Positions 28,401-36,387 of a stretch of DNA of 64,000 nt are shown here, piece by piece (the stretch's first letter is position 1; each line of letters begins with the position of its first letter). The position numbers and the translations under genes are program-made. The DNA comes from Phytoseiulus persimilis (taxonomy: Eukaryota > Arthropoda > Arachnida > Mesostigmata > Phytoseiidae), in assembly GCA_037576195.1 (NCBI GenBank), contig CM075101.1, positions 28,024,001 through 28,088,000 on the forward strand, written 5' to 3'. Below the pieces are notes generated by a model. That model did not search any database, was not told where the DNA came from, and was given only the letters and a program-made list of their open reading frames with translations.

Positions 28401-31400
28401 CAACTATTGTAGATGGAGGTGAAATCGAGCTCCGGAAGCCGGGTGAGGTCCCGGGTGGGAGACAGAGTGACCCTCCGACATATCATCCGTAACAACCGCA
28501 TCGGACTCGCTGTCAGCTGACGGGAGGAAACGAGAAAAGCCACACTATTGGAGGCGCTCACGAACTTTGAGAAGAGTTCTTCCACTCACCTCGCCACTGC
28601 TCGCCGACCGATGCGTTCTAGGTGAAGGAGGGGGTTGCATAGAATGATTGTGTTCACCAGAAAGTGGTAATTGTGTCGGTACACCTCTTTGTTGCGGAAT
28701 CTGTTGACTAGCTCCGCTCGGAGGCTTCGCCGCATTGCCACCCGCAGACTGCTGTTTGGCGTTGACCCCCTGCTGATCGGTACTCGAGGTGTGATCATCT
28801 GATTTCTCGGCGATTCCAGGTCCTCCGCTTTCGCCTGCTGTTTCTAGACTGTTCAGACTCACACTGAAACGAACAATGTGGAGTTATCGGTTGTGCGGTG
28901 TTGCGTAGCGACCGCTGGTCTTCTAGAACACAGTCATAATATGTATTTCAACTCTCCGCTGAGCCGTCGAACAGCCAGCCGAGCGTCTGAGTGTTGCGAG
29001 ATCTGTCGAGGCGATGACCACGTGCTGTGAACCGTAATCCATCCGAAGCGTCGTAAGGAAGTTCAAGCGCCCCCGGTCGATTCGCCTGTCGCGAGCGTTT
29101 TTTCCCTTCCGGTCCGATTGCTCCTGCGCAGCTTCGCTACTAAGTCACTCTACGGGGAGACAAGGGGAACAGGGAAGAGAGGGACTGTTCCGAAAGTCAG
29201 GAACTTTGCCTAATTTCCCCTCGATCTAGAAGACCAGATGAAGAAAACGATGTCTTGAAGAACAGCGGGACTCGATTTGCGGGAATCAGGCGCGCCCCTC
29301 GACGTAGCAATGTCGGCGAGAACCTGCGAAAAGATACGGCGACGGGAGCGCTCAGGAGAACCAACGGAAATACGGAGCTGCGAGATGTGCGCCTCCATAC
29401 AGAGGGAGATATTCAGTTTCTAACGTTGTTCTGAACTGGGCGCCATCATCCTGAACGCGGCGAGTGCTCGAGGCCACTCTTACTGCTGCTGCTGCTATAG
29501 AGCTTGCCTATGTGGCTCTCAGAATCTACGGCTTTGACGCTTAATGGAAAATAGCTCTCGCTCAATTTCGTGCTTCTAGTACCAGCAACGGAAGCTGCGC
29601 TTGGTGCCGCTGTGATAGCAGCGACGGCAACAGATCGCTTTCAAGAAACTCGAGATGCGCTGCTGACCTTCCGACAAAAACGGAGCTCCGGAATGAAATC
29701 CGAGATTTCTCGTCCCGAGATCTGGAGGTAAAAACAATGAGCAACGACGAGAGGAATTCTCGGGAAGACTTCGTTGAGTACCCTCCGCTCGGCATGTCGG
29801 TGTCATGTTCCTCGTTGCGACTCGGCTTTGTGACATCCACGACGACAGCGGGCAGAGCACCGCTTTGCCCTTTGGTTCACCTATTCGTTGTTTTCCCAAT
29901 TGGATCGAGTAGCGAAAGATCGTCGGAGCGAAACGCCCATGAAATTCATGGAGCCTGTACGACGCCATGATGCGCCATCGTGGGCCTCCAATTCGAAATC
30001 GAACCGACAGCAGCGGTTTCTTGTACAACCGCGTTCAGGAATCCTACTCCAGTCGTGCGCACTTTGCGGCACACTTTCCGGTGGAAACAGCCTCTCAACA
30101 GGAACGAGGGTTTGTTGTTCGAAGGGAGCAGCCCTCTTTCAGCACAGGCGAGTACTTGTCATTAGCCCGTCATTCTGGTTGAACGAATGAAGTGGAAGCG
30201 ACCCTAGAGGAAACCCACCTTCCCACACTTTTGAGGAGGACGCGAGGACGGCGGGAAAAAGCCCGAAACTTCTCCGCCATGCCTAGCGGACTGAGCGAGT
30301 CGTCAACGTTAATGCTTTTTGTTCCTGTGCCAATCGTTTCCGTTCTCCGTCCTTCCCAAGAGTTCGTCCGGATAGTCAGCGTCACAACGGGAGGAGTTCC
30401 CTCCTTCGAACATTTTTCGCTTCGCCATCGAAAGGGCTCGATTTCTACCTCCTCGGCTGATGGGCAGTTCCTCTTGCTGAATAAAACCCCAAGTACGAAG
30501 AGGCAATAAAACTGGAAAGTCTGGGATTGACGACGGATCGAAGCCGCGATGATCGATTTTCCACAGATTTCCTCAAGTCCTGGTCACGGAGGAAAAGCTG
30601 GCCGAATGCATAGCCGATCACATTCCATCCCAAAACGCGCCCGTCCCAATCGCAAAACCTCGACTTCGATCGCAGCAAGGCTAGGTGGGGGTTTGGCCTT
30701 CGCGCGCGTGTTTGGTCTGGGATCATGTGGACCCGGACATCAAGACGCTAAGAATTGTCAGAGGACGCGAAGCAGCTCGATGCTGACTCGATTCCGCTCT
30801 TCTTCTCTGACAACGGTCCCCCGTTCCCTGCAGAGCCAGCGGCCCAGGAGAGATAAACAATCCTTTTTCCTCTGCTTACCTTCGTTGCAGTTTTATGGGT
30901 GACCGGTGCGACCTTTTACCCTTCGGGCTACCACTACTGGATATGCCACTTGAAGCTGAACTAGGGGCGACTCCGGCCTTAGTTAGGTCGCTCCAACTCT
31001 GCCGACGCTGACTTTCCGGGCTTTGCTGGAGGTGTTTTTTCGCGAGACGTTGGGCCGTGTTGCCTCCGATTGAATTTCCGGAAGGACTGTGCCGAACGTC
31101 GCTGGCCGAGGACCTTCGTGATGAAGGGTTCGACGCCTGGAGGAACTCCTGCAAAAGCGAAAAGAGCCGGTCGGGGTGGTTAGATGCGCAACTCGGTCGA
31201 AACAGTGAGAATTCAGAAATGAAAGACTGAAAGTAACGGATTGCGAACAACGACGCGAGCGACCCCGATCTCAGAGGCCGCTATTTCCCAGTACTCCAGC
31301 AAAGCGGGTGTTCCCTATCAGAGCGAACGTAAATGGTTCCCGTGAGAGCCCAGCCGAGGTGACCTGCGCAAGTCGGCAAGCGCCGGCCGGTCCGCCTGTA

Positions 31401-34400
31401 AGCTCGTCTGCCAGCCGGCCGGGCTACAGCCGGCGGGTCGTTCCCATGCTGTTTTTACAGCGACAGCTCTTTCAGAACATCTTTCCAGCTAGAAGGGCTC
31501 CTCATTCCGACGCGTCGCGATCACGACCGCTTGTTCAAGTCAGTCCGAGGCCGGCCCTCTAAACGCAATGCTGGAGAACTTCTCATTCAGATCAGTCGGC
31601 TTTTCTACCGGAGGCCGGAAGAGGTTGACGCAGGGGGAAACCGCCTCGTGAGTTCTTGGAGTCTTTGATGCTCCCCGCGTGTCGATCAACCTCAAACTCC
31701 TCCCAAATCCAACACGACAACACCGGAGATGAGTTTGAAAACTGTGCTCAAGACCGGCTCGCTGCAAATATTTTGTAATGGTGTCGCGAGAATTCCATCT
31801 GAACGCGATCTCCACGATCGACTGGTTGAAATCGACTCAAAACGGAAAGGTTCTCCTCCAATCAGTGGGAGCACGCTCCCAGGGCTCGCGGGCGCTAAAC
31901 CATGTAGGGGAACAGCTCTTCATGGGCACTTTCTCGCCATTTCCTCACGATCTGGGAAACGCTGACCGAGTAGCCAAGGGTGACTTTTTCCCGGGGAAGC
32001 TTCATCCCAAGGAAGCGGCGTTCCCCGGGACTCGAAAGATGGCCGCTCCCCCGCTTGCTCCCCTGAGACGAAGCCGCGTGGAAACGCAACATCGGCTAGC
32101 AACCCAGTGATCGGGATATTATGTATGTAGGAAAAGAGCACCGAAGCGTAAGGGGAACGCGGGAGACTCTGGCGAACGCGAGCTCGAATAAATAATCTGT
32201 CCGTCAATTAAATCGGGGCTGTTTGAAAACGTCTCAAAACATTCTCCGCCCGTAGTAATCGCCGTCGTGTCTTCCTAGGTGTGAACGCTATGTTTATCGA
32301 AACGGTGCGCTTTGAAGAGTCGTATACTCCGAGCGCACAGCGGCCGCCGAAGACTTGAGACCAGCGGTCGGACCAGCAACAACGAAAGGGAGACGGGGAC
32401 CGAGTGAAAGCTCGACAGAACCATCGGCGAGTTTGCCAGCACAGTCGGAGGAAGTTGTTCGAGAACTGAGGAGTACCGCCTTCCAGCCGGAAACGGATGT
32501 CGATCTGTCAACGGTTCCTCTGCTGTATCGGAAAACGCTCTCCCGGCTGGGAACACCACACAGGCACATGGCCGTAATTCTTGGGGCTCGAAACGAGGTG
32601 ACGTTTCCTTCTCGTGGATTATACCAAATTCACGACGTGGTTTTCTGAGAGCTGACCTGAGAACTCGCCGGAGTGATGTCGTTGACGAGAATCTTGACGT
32701 TGATGGCGTCGTCATCGTCCTCCGCCGGCGACGCCCGCCTCGCCACTGCGTCCAGCGCCGAACTAGACACGGACGAGATCTTGGAATTCACCTGCTTGAA
32801 GAGAAACTCGTTCGATCATTGCTCGAAACCAGGAGATCTCATCGCTTCCCGAAGGCACTGTTGGCTAACTGGAGAATTATTGAATAAGCCCAACAAACAT
32901 ACAACGAGCACCGGCCGATAAACACAGGGTTCGACAACGCTTTGTCTGGGCTTCGAACTCGGAGTTGAACCATCGGTTCGACGGTGTGTGGTAGCTTCCA
33001 CGTCAGTCCCCGATCTCGGAAACACCCGCTCACGGTTACAGACATCGACGCTAAAGAGTTTCATATGGGAGTCGAAAGGTCACAGGGAACGTGGTTTCTC
33101 CGGCGGATTGTTCGCGCGGAGCGACCAGGAATTCTGAGCGAAAATCACAGACAGATCGGAGCTCCGTACTTCCCAGAACAGGTGCCGCGAAGGATTCGAG
33201 CAGGCAAACTCTCGATGATTCGGAAATCTGGCGAGCTCTCCGCCAGAATCAAATGGCATCTAGAAGATCTAGAATTCTTACCATTAACCGAGAGTCTTCT
33301 TGAGTCGTGGAGCTCTGTGGCCCGCGATAAACAGTGTCCACATTCGATCCGCTCGCCGTGGCGGAGTTGGGAGGGTGGACTAAGTGGTTCGGGATTGAGG
33401 GACATGATGAACTCAGGCGGCAGAAAGAAGGACGTCGCAGTACCTGCGGGAAAAAACTCATGAGGCCTAGAAACCAGAGTCGAGGTGCTCTCCACAATTC
33501 GTTGAGGTCCGATGCGGCGGAGGAGAATCTCATCTCGGAGGGACAGAGAAATTATGAACACGAATTCATCCGAATCCCCGAATGGCATCGTGCTTCGAAA
33601 CAACTCCTGGACGGGAGGCACTTTCAATTATTGCATCATTCGCTCGAATCGTCATGGTGGGCCAGCAACATTTCTCGCGTGCCGAACATGTTTTCAGTAA
33701 ACGCAAGAATCGAGCTCCGGTCCTCGCTCCGGCCCTCGTGGCATCCGTCGTCTCCGAAAGAGTCGAGGAACCTCAACCGTTTCCCCCAGCTCCCGCCGCA
33801 GCAGCAGAATATGTTCCGAGCGGAATGAGTTCGGCCATCCATGCTGTCGGGGCGGGCGTAATCGAACGATGTCACCTTGTTGACTCGGAGCTTTGCCCCA
33901 GAATTCATTCAACTCCGGGGCCAGGGAAACGAAAGGAGCGTCCAACGGACGCGGGATTAACGACAAGAGGTGTGCGAAGGCTTCGAAATCCGGAGCTTTC
34001 TCACCAGCGGGAGGAACATGGTGGGCAGTCAAGATTCGAGTTTCACCGCAGTCGCCAGTTACGGAAGGAGCAGCAGGTGCAGCGGCCGTCAGTTCAGGGC
34101 ACCACGGAACACAAAACTGAATCACGTTGCGCTCGATCAAGAACTGCGTGTCTTCGCCGAGTAAACTTGAATCGATAGTGGCTCTGTCAGGAATCCGCAT
34201 TCCGACCCCATGGCCCAGGCGGAGCCCGGCGGTGTCTCAGGATTCTCCACGAGCGTCGATCGCGACTCCTCGCTCGGTTCGGAGGATCGAATGAAGGAAT
34301 CCTGGCGCGATCCGCGGCGGCGAGTACCACGAGAGAGAACGTCCGTCCGTCAATCAAACAAGCGAGCCACGGGCGCGAACGTGGGGTGGCACGAAGGACT

Positions 34401-35813
34401 GTAATAATCGAGCGGCGCGACATGGCACCCAACGCTAATAGCTTCTATTTTCGACTGTTCTTCCCTCTTCGAGGATCCCTATGATGTCTCCCGATGAGAA
34501 CGTTCGGCTGCGAGTACTCGGTATCGCGATGGAGCTTTTCGTGGTGAGTGGAACGAGAGAAGAGGGTACCACAGGAGAGAAGGAGGACGCCCCTGAACGG
34601 AAAGAGAGTGGACGGAAGCGGACTCGTGACGCTGCCACCAAATCACCAGACACAGCCTCCGAGTCCCCCACATAGAAGTCCAGGCCGAACAGGCTTCTCA
34701 ATTTACAACGTACAATACTCTAAATGGAGAGAAGAGCGGATGAACAGTCAGTCGGGAGACAGTCGACAACGGACCGCTAATGAATCTATTCTTGTATGAA
34801 GGTTAGGTAGGGCTTCCCCGGTTTGCTCCGGTCTTCTTGACACTCTCAGCCCTGGGTCTCGTATGGACGAGGGGCGCCACTTGAAGTCGGGATGACCGTC
34901 AGCTCTTCAGAGCCTATGTGCTCGCTCCCTCGACCCACCGGCCCGACCGCAGTCCCCGAAATGGACATTGAACGAGGTTTTCGGAATCATCGGCCCTTTC
35001 CGCGCTCCAGAACCAGTGAATTCCTGTTGGCGATTCCACACAGAAGACACACCTCAGATGTCGGGTCTCATTCCATTGTGGTTTGCGAACGACCGCTTGG
35101 GAAACAGTTCGATTCGGATTCAAGGACAGATTGAATTGCTGTTGCGGCTACGGTACATAAATATATATTTAGGATTACAACCCCTCAGCTCTGAGGGCAC
35201 GTTTTCGTTCCCGGGATGAATCGGAATTCCTATTGTAGTCAAAGAAATTGTCAACACTCCGATTCGAGTTTCGCGCTTTGGAAGCTTTCGGTGGCGCGAT
35301 TCCGTTCCCGGAACGAATCGAATTCCCAGGGCGGTTATGAGTATGGACAGAACTCCGACTCCGGTCCTGTGCCTGCTCCGCGCACCCTCGCCCTGGGTAC
35401 GCCCCTGCAGCTTGATAGAAGTGTGCTCGTCTCCCTTGAAATGTGTGACTGATTCGAGATTTCCTCTGAGTCATACGGGACTTCGAAACTCCAGCACTGG
35501 AGAAGATCGGGAGAAGAAACCTTCCTCGGGTTCTTCCACTGTCGTTCGTTGGAAAATATTAATTTTTTGCGGCGCCCTCCTCGATCTGCGTTGTCATACG
35601 ACTGTAACCGCTGTCTCGTAGTCGTGGGAAAATCGATCGCTCCAAGCTTCGAAGCGCGCGGACTCGAGCAGCCAAGAAACTCAGTATGCAAACGAGGTTG
35701 ACGCTGGGGATTGTCAATCGAAGCTCATTTACCTTCGCCTGGGCGAGGAGCCGCTCTGACTTGCTCGCCCGACAATGCATGACTTCGGAAGCGTTCACGC
35801 ATTGACGCTCTGT
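6677..35813 (-). CDS. Lbc-type Rho guanine-nucleotide exchange factor (AKAP13/ARHGEF28-like), spliced gene of at least 28 exons
   Basis: This gene should encode a cytoplasmic exchange factor that loads GTP on Rho-family GTPases, with substrate RhoA inferred from the subfamily. The joined exons keep phase throughout and give 5289 nt, about 1762 residues. Domains in order: Ser/Pro-rich region (1-500), C1 zinc finger (about 502-550), Ser-rich linker, DH domain (about 734-945), PH domain (about 970-1090), post-PH helix (1094-1145), helical and coiled-coil region (1341-1500), then a His/Gln-rich tail ending in EEEKEIFC. DH conserved region 3 reads IPECILLVTQRLTKYPLLI and the PH core reads NQKYIFAAFDNKPSVISL; both match ARHGEF28 and AKAP13 very closely as I remember those proteins. 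A C1 domain ahead of the DH excludes the ARHGEF11/12 type. I do not assign an orthologue name. The 5' end is incomplete: exon 1 here starts with a splice acceptor, not an ATG. Confidence 0.93.
7073..7108. repeat. His-coding triplet run inside the RhoGEF tail
   Basis: On the minus strand 12 codons in a row are CAT or CAC (eight CAT, four CAC in mixed order), so the run is conserved at protein level rather than being a pure DNA microsatellite. A CAG/CAA-rich Gln stretch follows at about 7027-7068. Confidence 0.95.
7589..7809 (-). CDS. RhoGEF exon 27, end of coiled coil
   Basis: EQIRREQEDIEQQRDWLFR then RLEKLEKTREMVQLP finish the coiled coil; a Ser/Gln/His-rich part follows (SSSSVSQQGSPLHSTQHSQQ). 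The acceptor is gacattctag and the donor gtaagc, leaving two bases for exon 28. Confidence 0.92.
8438..8509 (-). CDS. RhoGEF exon 26, coiled coil
   Basis: 24 codons in phase 0 at both ends, ERIMEQQAELEAQTQNP then NQAHCQ. It could be skipped without loss of frame. The acceptor is cgtcatacag and the donor gtgaca. Confidence 0.88.
8665..8901 (-). CDS. RhoGEF exon 25, start of coiled coil
   Basis: 79 codons in phase 0, CLYCQSASSMETLRL then LQLEELRNLQEQLTQERTE and ERQQLERQREEVEKLQ. This heptad-rich Glu/Gln/Leu helix corresponds to the C-terminal coiled coil of Lbc GEFs, which serves dimerisation and scaffold binding. The acceptor is gtaccaccattcag and the donor gtgaga. Confidence 0.92.
9089..9330 (-). 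CDS. RhoGEF exon 24
   Basis: FANFRSAEFTVHPQDKSLQ, then a Pro-rich part and EQLEIISDLTHNLSIIM at donor gtcagt. The hydrophobic helix at the end sits where ARHGEF28 has EIIQAIQNLTRLL, ahead of the coiled coil. The acceptor is ggagacttcag. Confidence 0.85.
9331..11131 (-). other. RhoGEF intron 23
   Basis: 1.8 kb between exons 23 and 24. No coding segment or repeat that I can support. Confidence 0.7.
11132..11474 (-). CDS. RhoGEF exon 23
   Basis: LNPRDFKYTDLLQKLSPEE then TNQMLLTAASQVHQIFAQI, followed by a Ser/Ala/Asn-rich part ending FGGFDANAMK at donor gtagga. The start is uncertain: an acceptor at 11475 (gaattcaag) or one at 11454 (acttcaag) both keep phase 0. The upstream intron of 131 or 152 nt is among the shortest of the gene. 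Confidence 0.82.
11606..11760 (-). CDS. RhoGEF exon 22, post-PH helix
   Basis: AEEVARSDRLRRLQISLHD then RQIAQICQEKLAILSEMLE. The same L-x-x-x-D-x-Q-I-x-x-x-x-x-E-K-L helix follows the PH in AKAP13, ARHGEF2 and ARHGEF28. The acceptor is tttcgatttcag. The donor after ETIDK is gtacta. The open frame continues past the donor for about 100 codons, but its content there does not look like protein. Confidence 0.92.
11761..12817 (-). other. RhoGEF intron 21
   Basis: 1.06 kb between exons 21 and 22. Nothing recognised apart from short open frames. Confidence 0.7.
12818..13025 (-). CDS. RhoGEF exon 21, PH domain C-terminal half
   Basis: PSVISLHKLLVRERAG starts it, then ALYLISSNAEVPEMFEF and a final helix KGVWLEAIRKAIETCPAE. 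The Trp in the last helix is the PH hallmark. In Lbc GEFs a hydrophobic patch on this PH binds active RhoA (family knowledge). The acceptor is tacctcttgcag and the donor gtacgt. Confidence 0.96.
13330..13415 (-). CDS. RhoGEF exon 20, PH domain core
   Basis: Encodes VTAVLLSDVIFFLQENNQK then YIFAAFDNK. It matches the family L-L-x-T/S-D-V-L-x-x-L-Q-E-x-x-Q-K-Y-I-F-A. The acceptor is gttttttctcag and the donor gtgagt. Confidence 0.96.
13522..13723 (-). CDS. RhoGEF exon 19, DH to PH linker
   Basis: EVINGVNAQVAEAERDARLL finishes the last DH helix, then LEIYHKIDAKS and RKLRHEGTISLRNARGKQ begin the PH domain (first strands). LRHEG matches the L-x-x-E-G of the family. The acceptor is gctttcag and the donor the less usual gtttgt, fixed by phase. 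Confidence 0.93.
14214..14381 (-). CDS. RhoGEF exon 18, DH conserved region 3
   Basis: 56 codons in phase 0. The signature GIPECILLVTQRLTKYPLLI is CR3, the best conserved helix of the DH fold and part of the GTPase-binding face. EVERLKTAQILIK continues the helix. The acceptor is caacccgcag and the donor gtaagc. Confidence 0.97.
14514..14639 (-). CDS. RhoGEF exon 17, DH domain middle
   Basis: 42 codons in phase 0, FQGENATKMLAAYGAFCSKH then VYKEVLKADKKFTIYVA. It matches the family F-x-x-E-N-A-x-x-M-x-x-x-Y-G-x-F-C. The acceptor is ctgctgtccag and the donor gtgagt. Confidence 0.95.
15054..15239 (-). CDS. RhoGEF exon 16, DH conserved region 2
   Basis: 62 codons in phase 0, LYYDGMASELQLAPEVVNR then MFPRLGELLAFHGDFLRLL and TIDSVADILILM. 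It holds the helices between CR1 and CR2; the I-F-x-x-L-x-x-L-x-x-x-H pattern is clear. The acceptor is gtggtttcag and the donor gtaatt. Confidence 0.95.
15347..15399 (-). CDS. RhoGEF exon 15, DH conserved region 1
   Basis: 53 nt encoding ELILTEKHHYLTLRIMEK. The first Glu is the expected CR1 Glu that contacts switch 1 of the GTPase (family knowledge). TEKHHYLTL matches the family TExHHVxTL. The acceptor is attcccggcag and the donor gtatgc. Confidence 0.95.
15555..15606 (-). CDS. RhoGEF exon 14, start of DH domain
   Basis: 52 nt encoding IVKKLKERDVKRQEAIY, with the next codon split. The RDVKRQEAIYE string is the start of DH conserved region 1 (family form: KRQxVIxEL). The acceptor is tttccccacag and the donor gtaaga. 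Confidence 0.95.
15607..16282 (-). other. RhoGEF intron 13
   Basis: 0.68 kb between exons 13 and 14. Nothing recognised. Confidence 0.7.
16283..16508 (-). CDS. RhoGEF exon 13, acidic lead-in to DH
   Basis: 75 codons including LDSPYGLHGEMSDYYA, SMESLDSGASVEELAE and LLDDEPQQWSATVDKK. The EPQQWSATVD part matches the short acidic-plus-W-S segment found just before the DH domain in ARHGEF2, ARHGEF28 and AKAP13. The acceptor is gattccgcag and the donor gtattt. Confidence 0.9.
16509..19300 (-). other. RhoGEF intron 12
   Basis: 2.8 kb. It contains an ATC/CAC/CAA triplet-rich stretch (18058-18192) and a segment at 18455-18610 that looks coding on both strands (see findings). No exon is needed here, since exons 12 and 13 already agree in phase. 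Confidence 0.65.
18058..18192. repeat. Impure trinucleotide-rich simple repeat
   Basis: Blocks of atc/gtc, then cca/tca and aac/aac triplets, interrupted. It lies in a RhoGEF intron. Confidence 0.8.
19301..19341 (-). CDS. RhoGEF microexon 12 (41 nt)
   Basis: Encodes NDTTGGSSKESSP with flanks actttcacag and gtaaga. It is needed to reconcile phase: exon 11 ends in phase 0 and exon 13 needs two carried bases. It is too short to be seen as an open frame by itself and could be alternatively spliced only with a frame change. Confidence 0.85.
19691..19779 (-). CDS. RhoGEF exon 11, linker
   Basis: About 30 codons, LKSSASSLSSKDRKQGTSS then SNLQNAPLQ. The acceptor is gtttgcattccag and the donor gtgtgt. 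The Ser-rich composition continues the linker between C1 and DH. Confidence 0.87.
19780..21385 (-). other. RhoGEF intron 10
   Basis: 1.6 kb between exons 10 and 11. Nothing recognised. Confidence 0.7.
21386..21551 (-). CDS. RhoGEF exon 10, Ser-rich linker
   Basis: Begins ARTSGSLDRRTAKRH and continues SSPLLDRKLTLSSSL and SMLINKSASQLAGKD. Donor gtaagt; the acceptor aag lacks a strong pyrimidine tract. A shorter alternative start at catttcag would break phase with exon 9. Confidence 0.85.
21552..22651 (-). other. RhoGEF intron 9 with simple repeats
   Basis: 1.1 kb. It contains a GCA/GCG triplet stretch (about 22379-22411) and a TGG/TGT-rich stretch (22499-22540). Confidence 0.7.
22499..22540. 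repeat. (TGG/TCG) trinucleotide repeat
   Basis: Imperfect tandem tgg, tcg and ttg triplets. It is intronic. Confidence 0.75.
22652..22900 (-). CDS. RhoGEF exon 9, C1 zinc-finger domain
   Basis: 83 codons in phase 0. After a Gly/Ser/Pro lead the C1 domain starts at HQFVAVSYN and shows CHVC, CELC, VH, SC and DC, the eight zinc ligands of a C1 fold. There is one extra residue between the second His and the next Cys (x3 instead of x2). Phorbol-ester or diacylglycerol binding is not expected, because Lbc-family C1 domains are atypical (family knowledge). The acceptor is aatgtttcag and the donor gttggt, the weakest donor in this part of the model. Confidence 0.92.
23308..23449 (-). CDS. RhoGEF exon 8, basic segment before C1
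   Basis: Ala/Ser-rich, then an acidic DSDDEKF followed by a strongly basic run GKRTKKRGSLFFRRKK at the donor gtgagc. The basic cluster directly before the C1 domain could bind acidic lipid or act as a nuclear signal (inference). Phase 2 in, phase 0 out. Confidence 0.85.
23450..27428 (-). other. RhoGEF intron 7 (4 kb)
   Basis: The longest intron of the model. It holds a short AGC repeat (24361-24383), an ATC run (about 24046-24060), and several open frames over 100 codons on both strands, none with a secure identity. One at 24693-25013 has an NMNAT-like motif (see findings). Confidence 0.6.
24361..24383. repeat. (GAG/CAG) triplet run
   Basis: gaggaggagcagcagcag-type run, intronic. Confidence 0.75.
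27429..27620 (-). CDS. RhoGEF exon 7, acidic linker
   Basis: About 64 codons, from VEEHPPLVHQLSAG through an acidic stretch LLEEEDEFDDSPP to VASVYRSQ. The acceptor is gttctaacag and the donor a perfect gtaagt. No domain is recognised; it is probably a flexible linker before the C1 region. Confidence 0.85.
27985..28157 (-). CDS. RhoGEF exon 6, Pro-rich motif and KSISTPSI
   Basis: Contains VAPPVPPKLAKPLPPGV, a class of PxxP motif that SH3 domains bind, followed by KSISTPSIIVAQDTLI. A Ser-rich motif of this kind lies ahead of the C1 domain in Lbc-family GEFs. The acceptor is gatttgcag and the donor gtatgc, used in phase 2 (GACAG before gtatgc). The open frame runs on beyond the donor, but only this donor agrees with exon 7. 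Confidence 0.85.
28590..28863 (-). CDS. RhoGEF exon 5, Gln/Ser/Pro-rich region
   Basis: About 91 codons, beginning VSLNSLETAGESGG and ending HRSASSGE before donor gtgagt. The acceptor is cgtttcag. The composition is disordered (Gln, Ser, Pro, Asn). Phase 2 in, phase 0 out; it joins directly to exon 6. Confidence 0.82.
28864..30879 (-). other. RhoGEF intron 4
   Basis: 2 kb between exons 4 and 5. Nothing recognised. Confidence 0.65.
30880..31148 (-). CDS. RhoGEF exon 4, Ser-rich region
   Basis: Starts EFLQASNPSSRRSSASD and runs through HSPSGNS and RRQSWSDLTKAG to SPIKLQR. The acceptor tract is cttttcgcttttgcag and the donor gtaagc. It ends in phase 2. RRSS and RRQSWS resemble phosphoserine/14-3-3-type sites, which are common in Lbc-family linkers (inference). 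Confidence 0.82.
31149..32656 (-). other. RhoGEF intron 3
   Basis: 1.5 kb between exons 3 and 4. Nothing recognised. Confidence 0.6.
32657..32791 (-). CDS. RhoGEF exon 3
   Basis: 45 codons in phase 0 at both ends, including SSALDAVARRASPAEDDDA and ending NDITPASSQ. The acceptor is ctcttcaagcag and the donor gtcagc. It joins in frame to exon 4. RRAS is a basophilic-kinase-like site (inference). Confidence 0.65.
33282..33443 (-). CDS. RhoGEF exon 2
   Basis: 54 codons in phase 0, low complexity, rich in Ser, Pro, Thr and Asn, ending STTQEDSRLM. The acceptor is very strong (gttttttcccgcag) and the donor is gtaagaat. It belongs to the disordered N-terminal region. No domain is seen. Confidence 0.6.
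33444..35732 (-). other. RhoGEF intron 1, with a possible alternative first exon
   Basis: 2.3 kb. On the minus strand an ATG at 33906-33908 opens MNSGAKLRVNK, followed directly by a donor gtgaca in phase 0 that would join exon 2. This is a possible internal promoter start. A minus-strand frame of 168 codons also overlaps it (33694-34200). Confidence 0.35.
35733..35813 (-). CDS. RhoGEF exon 1 of the supported model
   Basis: 27 codons in phase 0, containing ASEVMHCRASKSERLLAQAK. The acceptor follows a good pyrimidine tract (cgctcgtccccag) and the donor is gtaaat. A second in-phase choice lies a few bases on, because cag occurs twice. No domain is recognised. Support is the coding look plus phase agreement with exon 2, so this exon is less certain than those from exon 4 on. 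Confidence 0.5.
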
Positions 35814-36356
35814 CTGGGGACGAGCGGGGCGAGAGCGCGCAGTCAGAACGCACTCCCGAACTCCGCGATCCCTTCTCCCAATATTAGGTCATGACATCCA
35901 ACCCTAATTGGATGGCATTCTCGCCGGAAAGATTCATGCGCGCATGCCTTCCGCCCCATGGCCTGCTCCCAGTTGTGCTCATGTGCTCTCCACCGTTGTT
36001 GGGATCGATCGCTCCAAAACCCCCTTTTTCGTGGAGACGCACCAGCCTAGAAGCGCGAGATCGTCTCGACCTCGAAGCGAGTTGCCCGAGAAGATCAGAA
36101 AGAACATCCACATCATCTCGCTCCACGATTCCCGGAAGCAAACTGAACTGTGAATCGGCGGGGGTTCTGCGGACTAGGGAACGAAGCGCAATCGAGGTTG
36201 ACTCTTTGTGGACTTTTTGATTTTTAATTGGTTGGTGCCAATTATCGGCTAGCTCCTCTTTCGGTCTCCGCCGGGAGCTCCCGATCTGGATTCGGAATGT
36301 TCCCGATGCAACAACAGTCTGAGGGCGATTTTCCGCAGGTGTTCTGGTGAACTTAC

Positions 36357-36387
36357 ATCGCCAGCCGCTTTCCAGGACATTAGAGCT
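36357..36387 (-). CDS. Candidate 5' exon of the RhoGEF (31 nt)
   Basis: Flanked by a strong acceptor (gtcctcggctgttcctgatag) and a perfect donor gtaagt. In the phase that fits exon 1 it reads ALMSWKAAGD. The only support is the splice signals and phase. Confidence 0.35.

Noticed and set aside
33694..34200. 168-codon minus-strand frame in intron 1
   Set aside because: Overlaps long open frames on the plus strand in a region poor in stop codons; no domain and no good splice pair.
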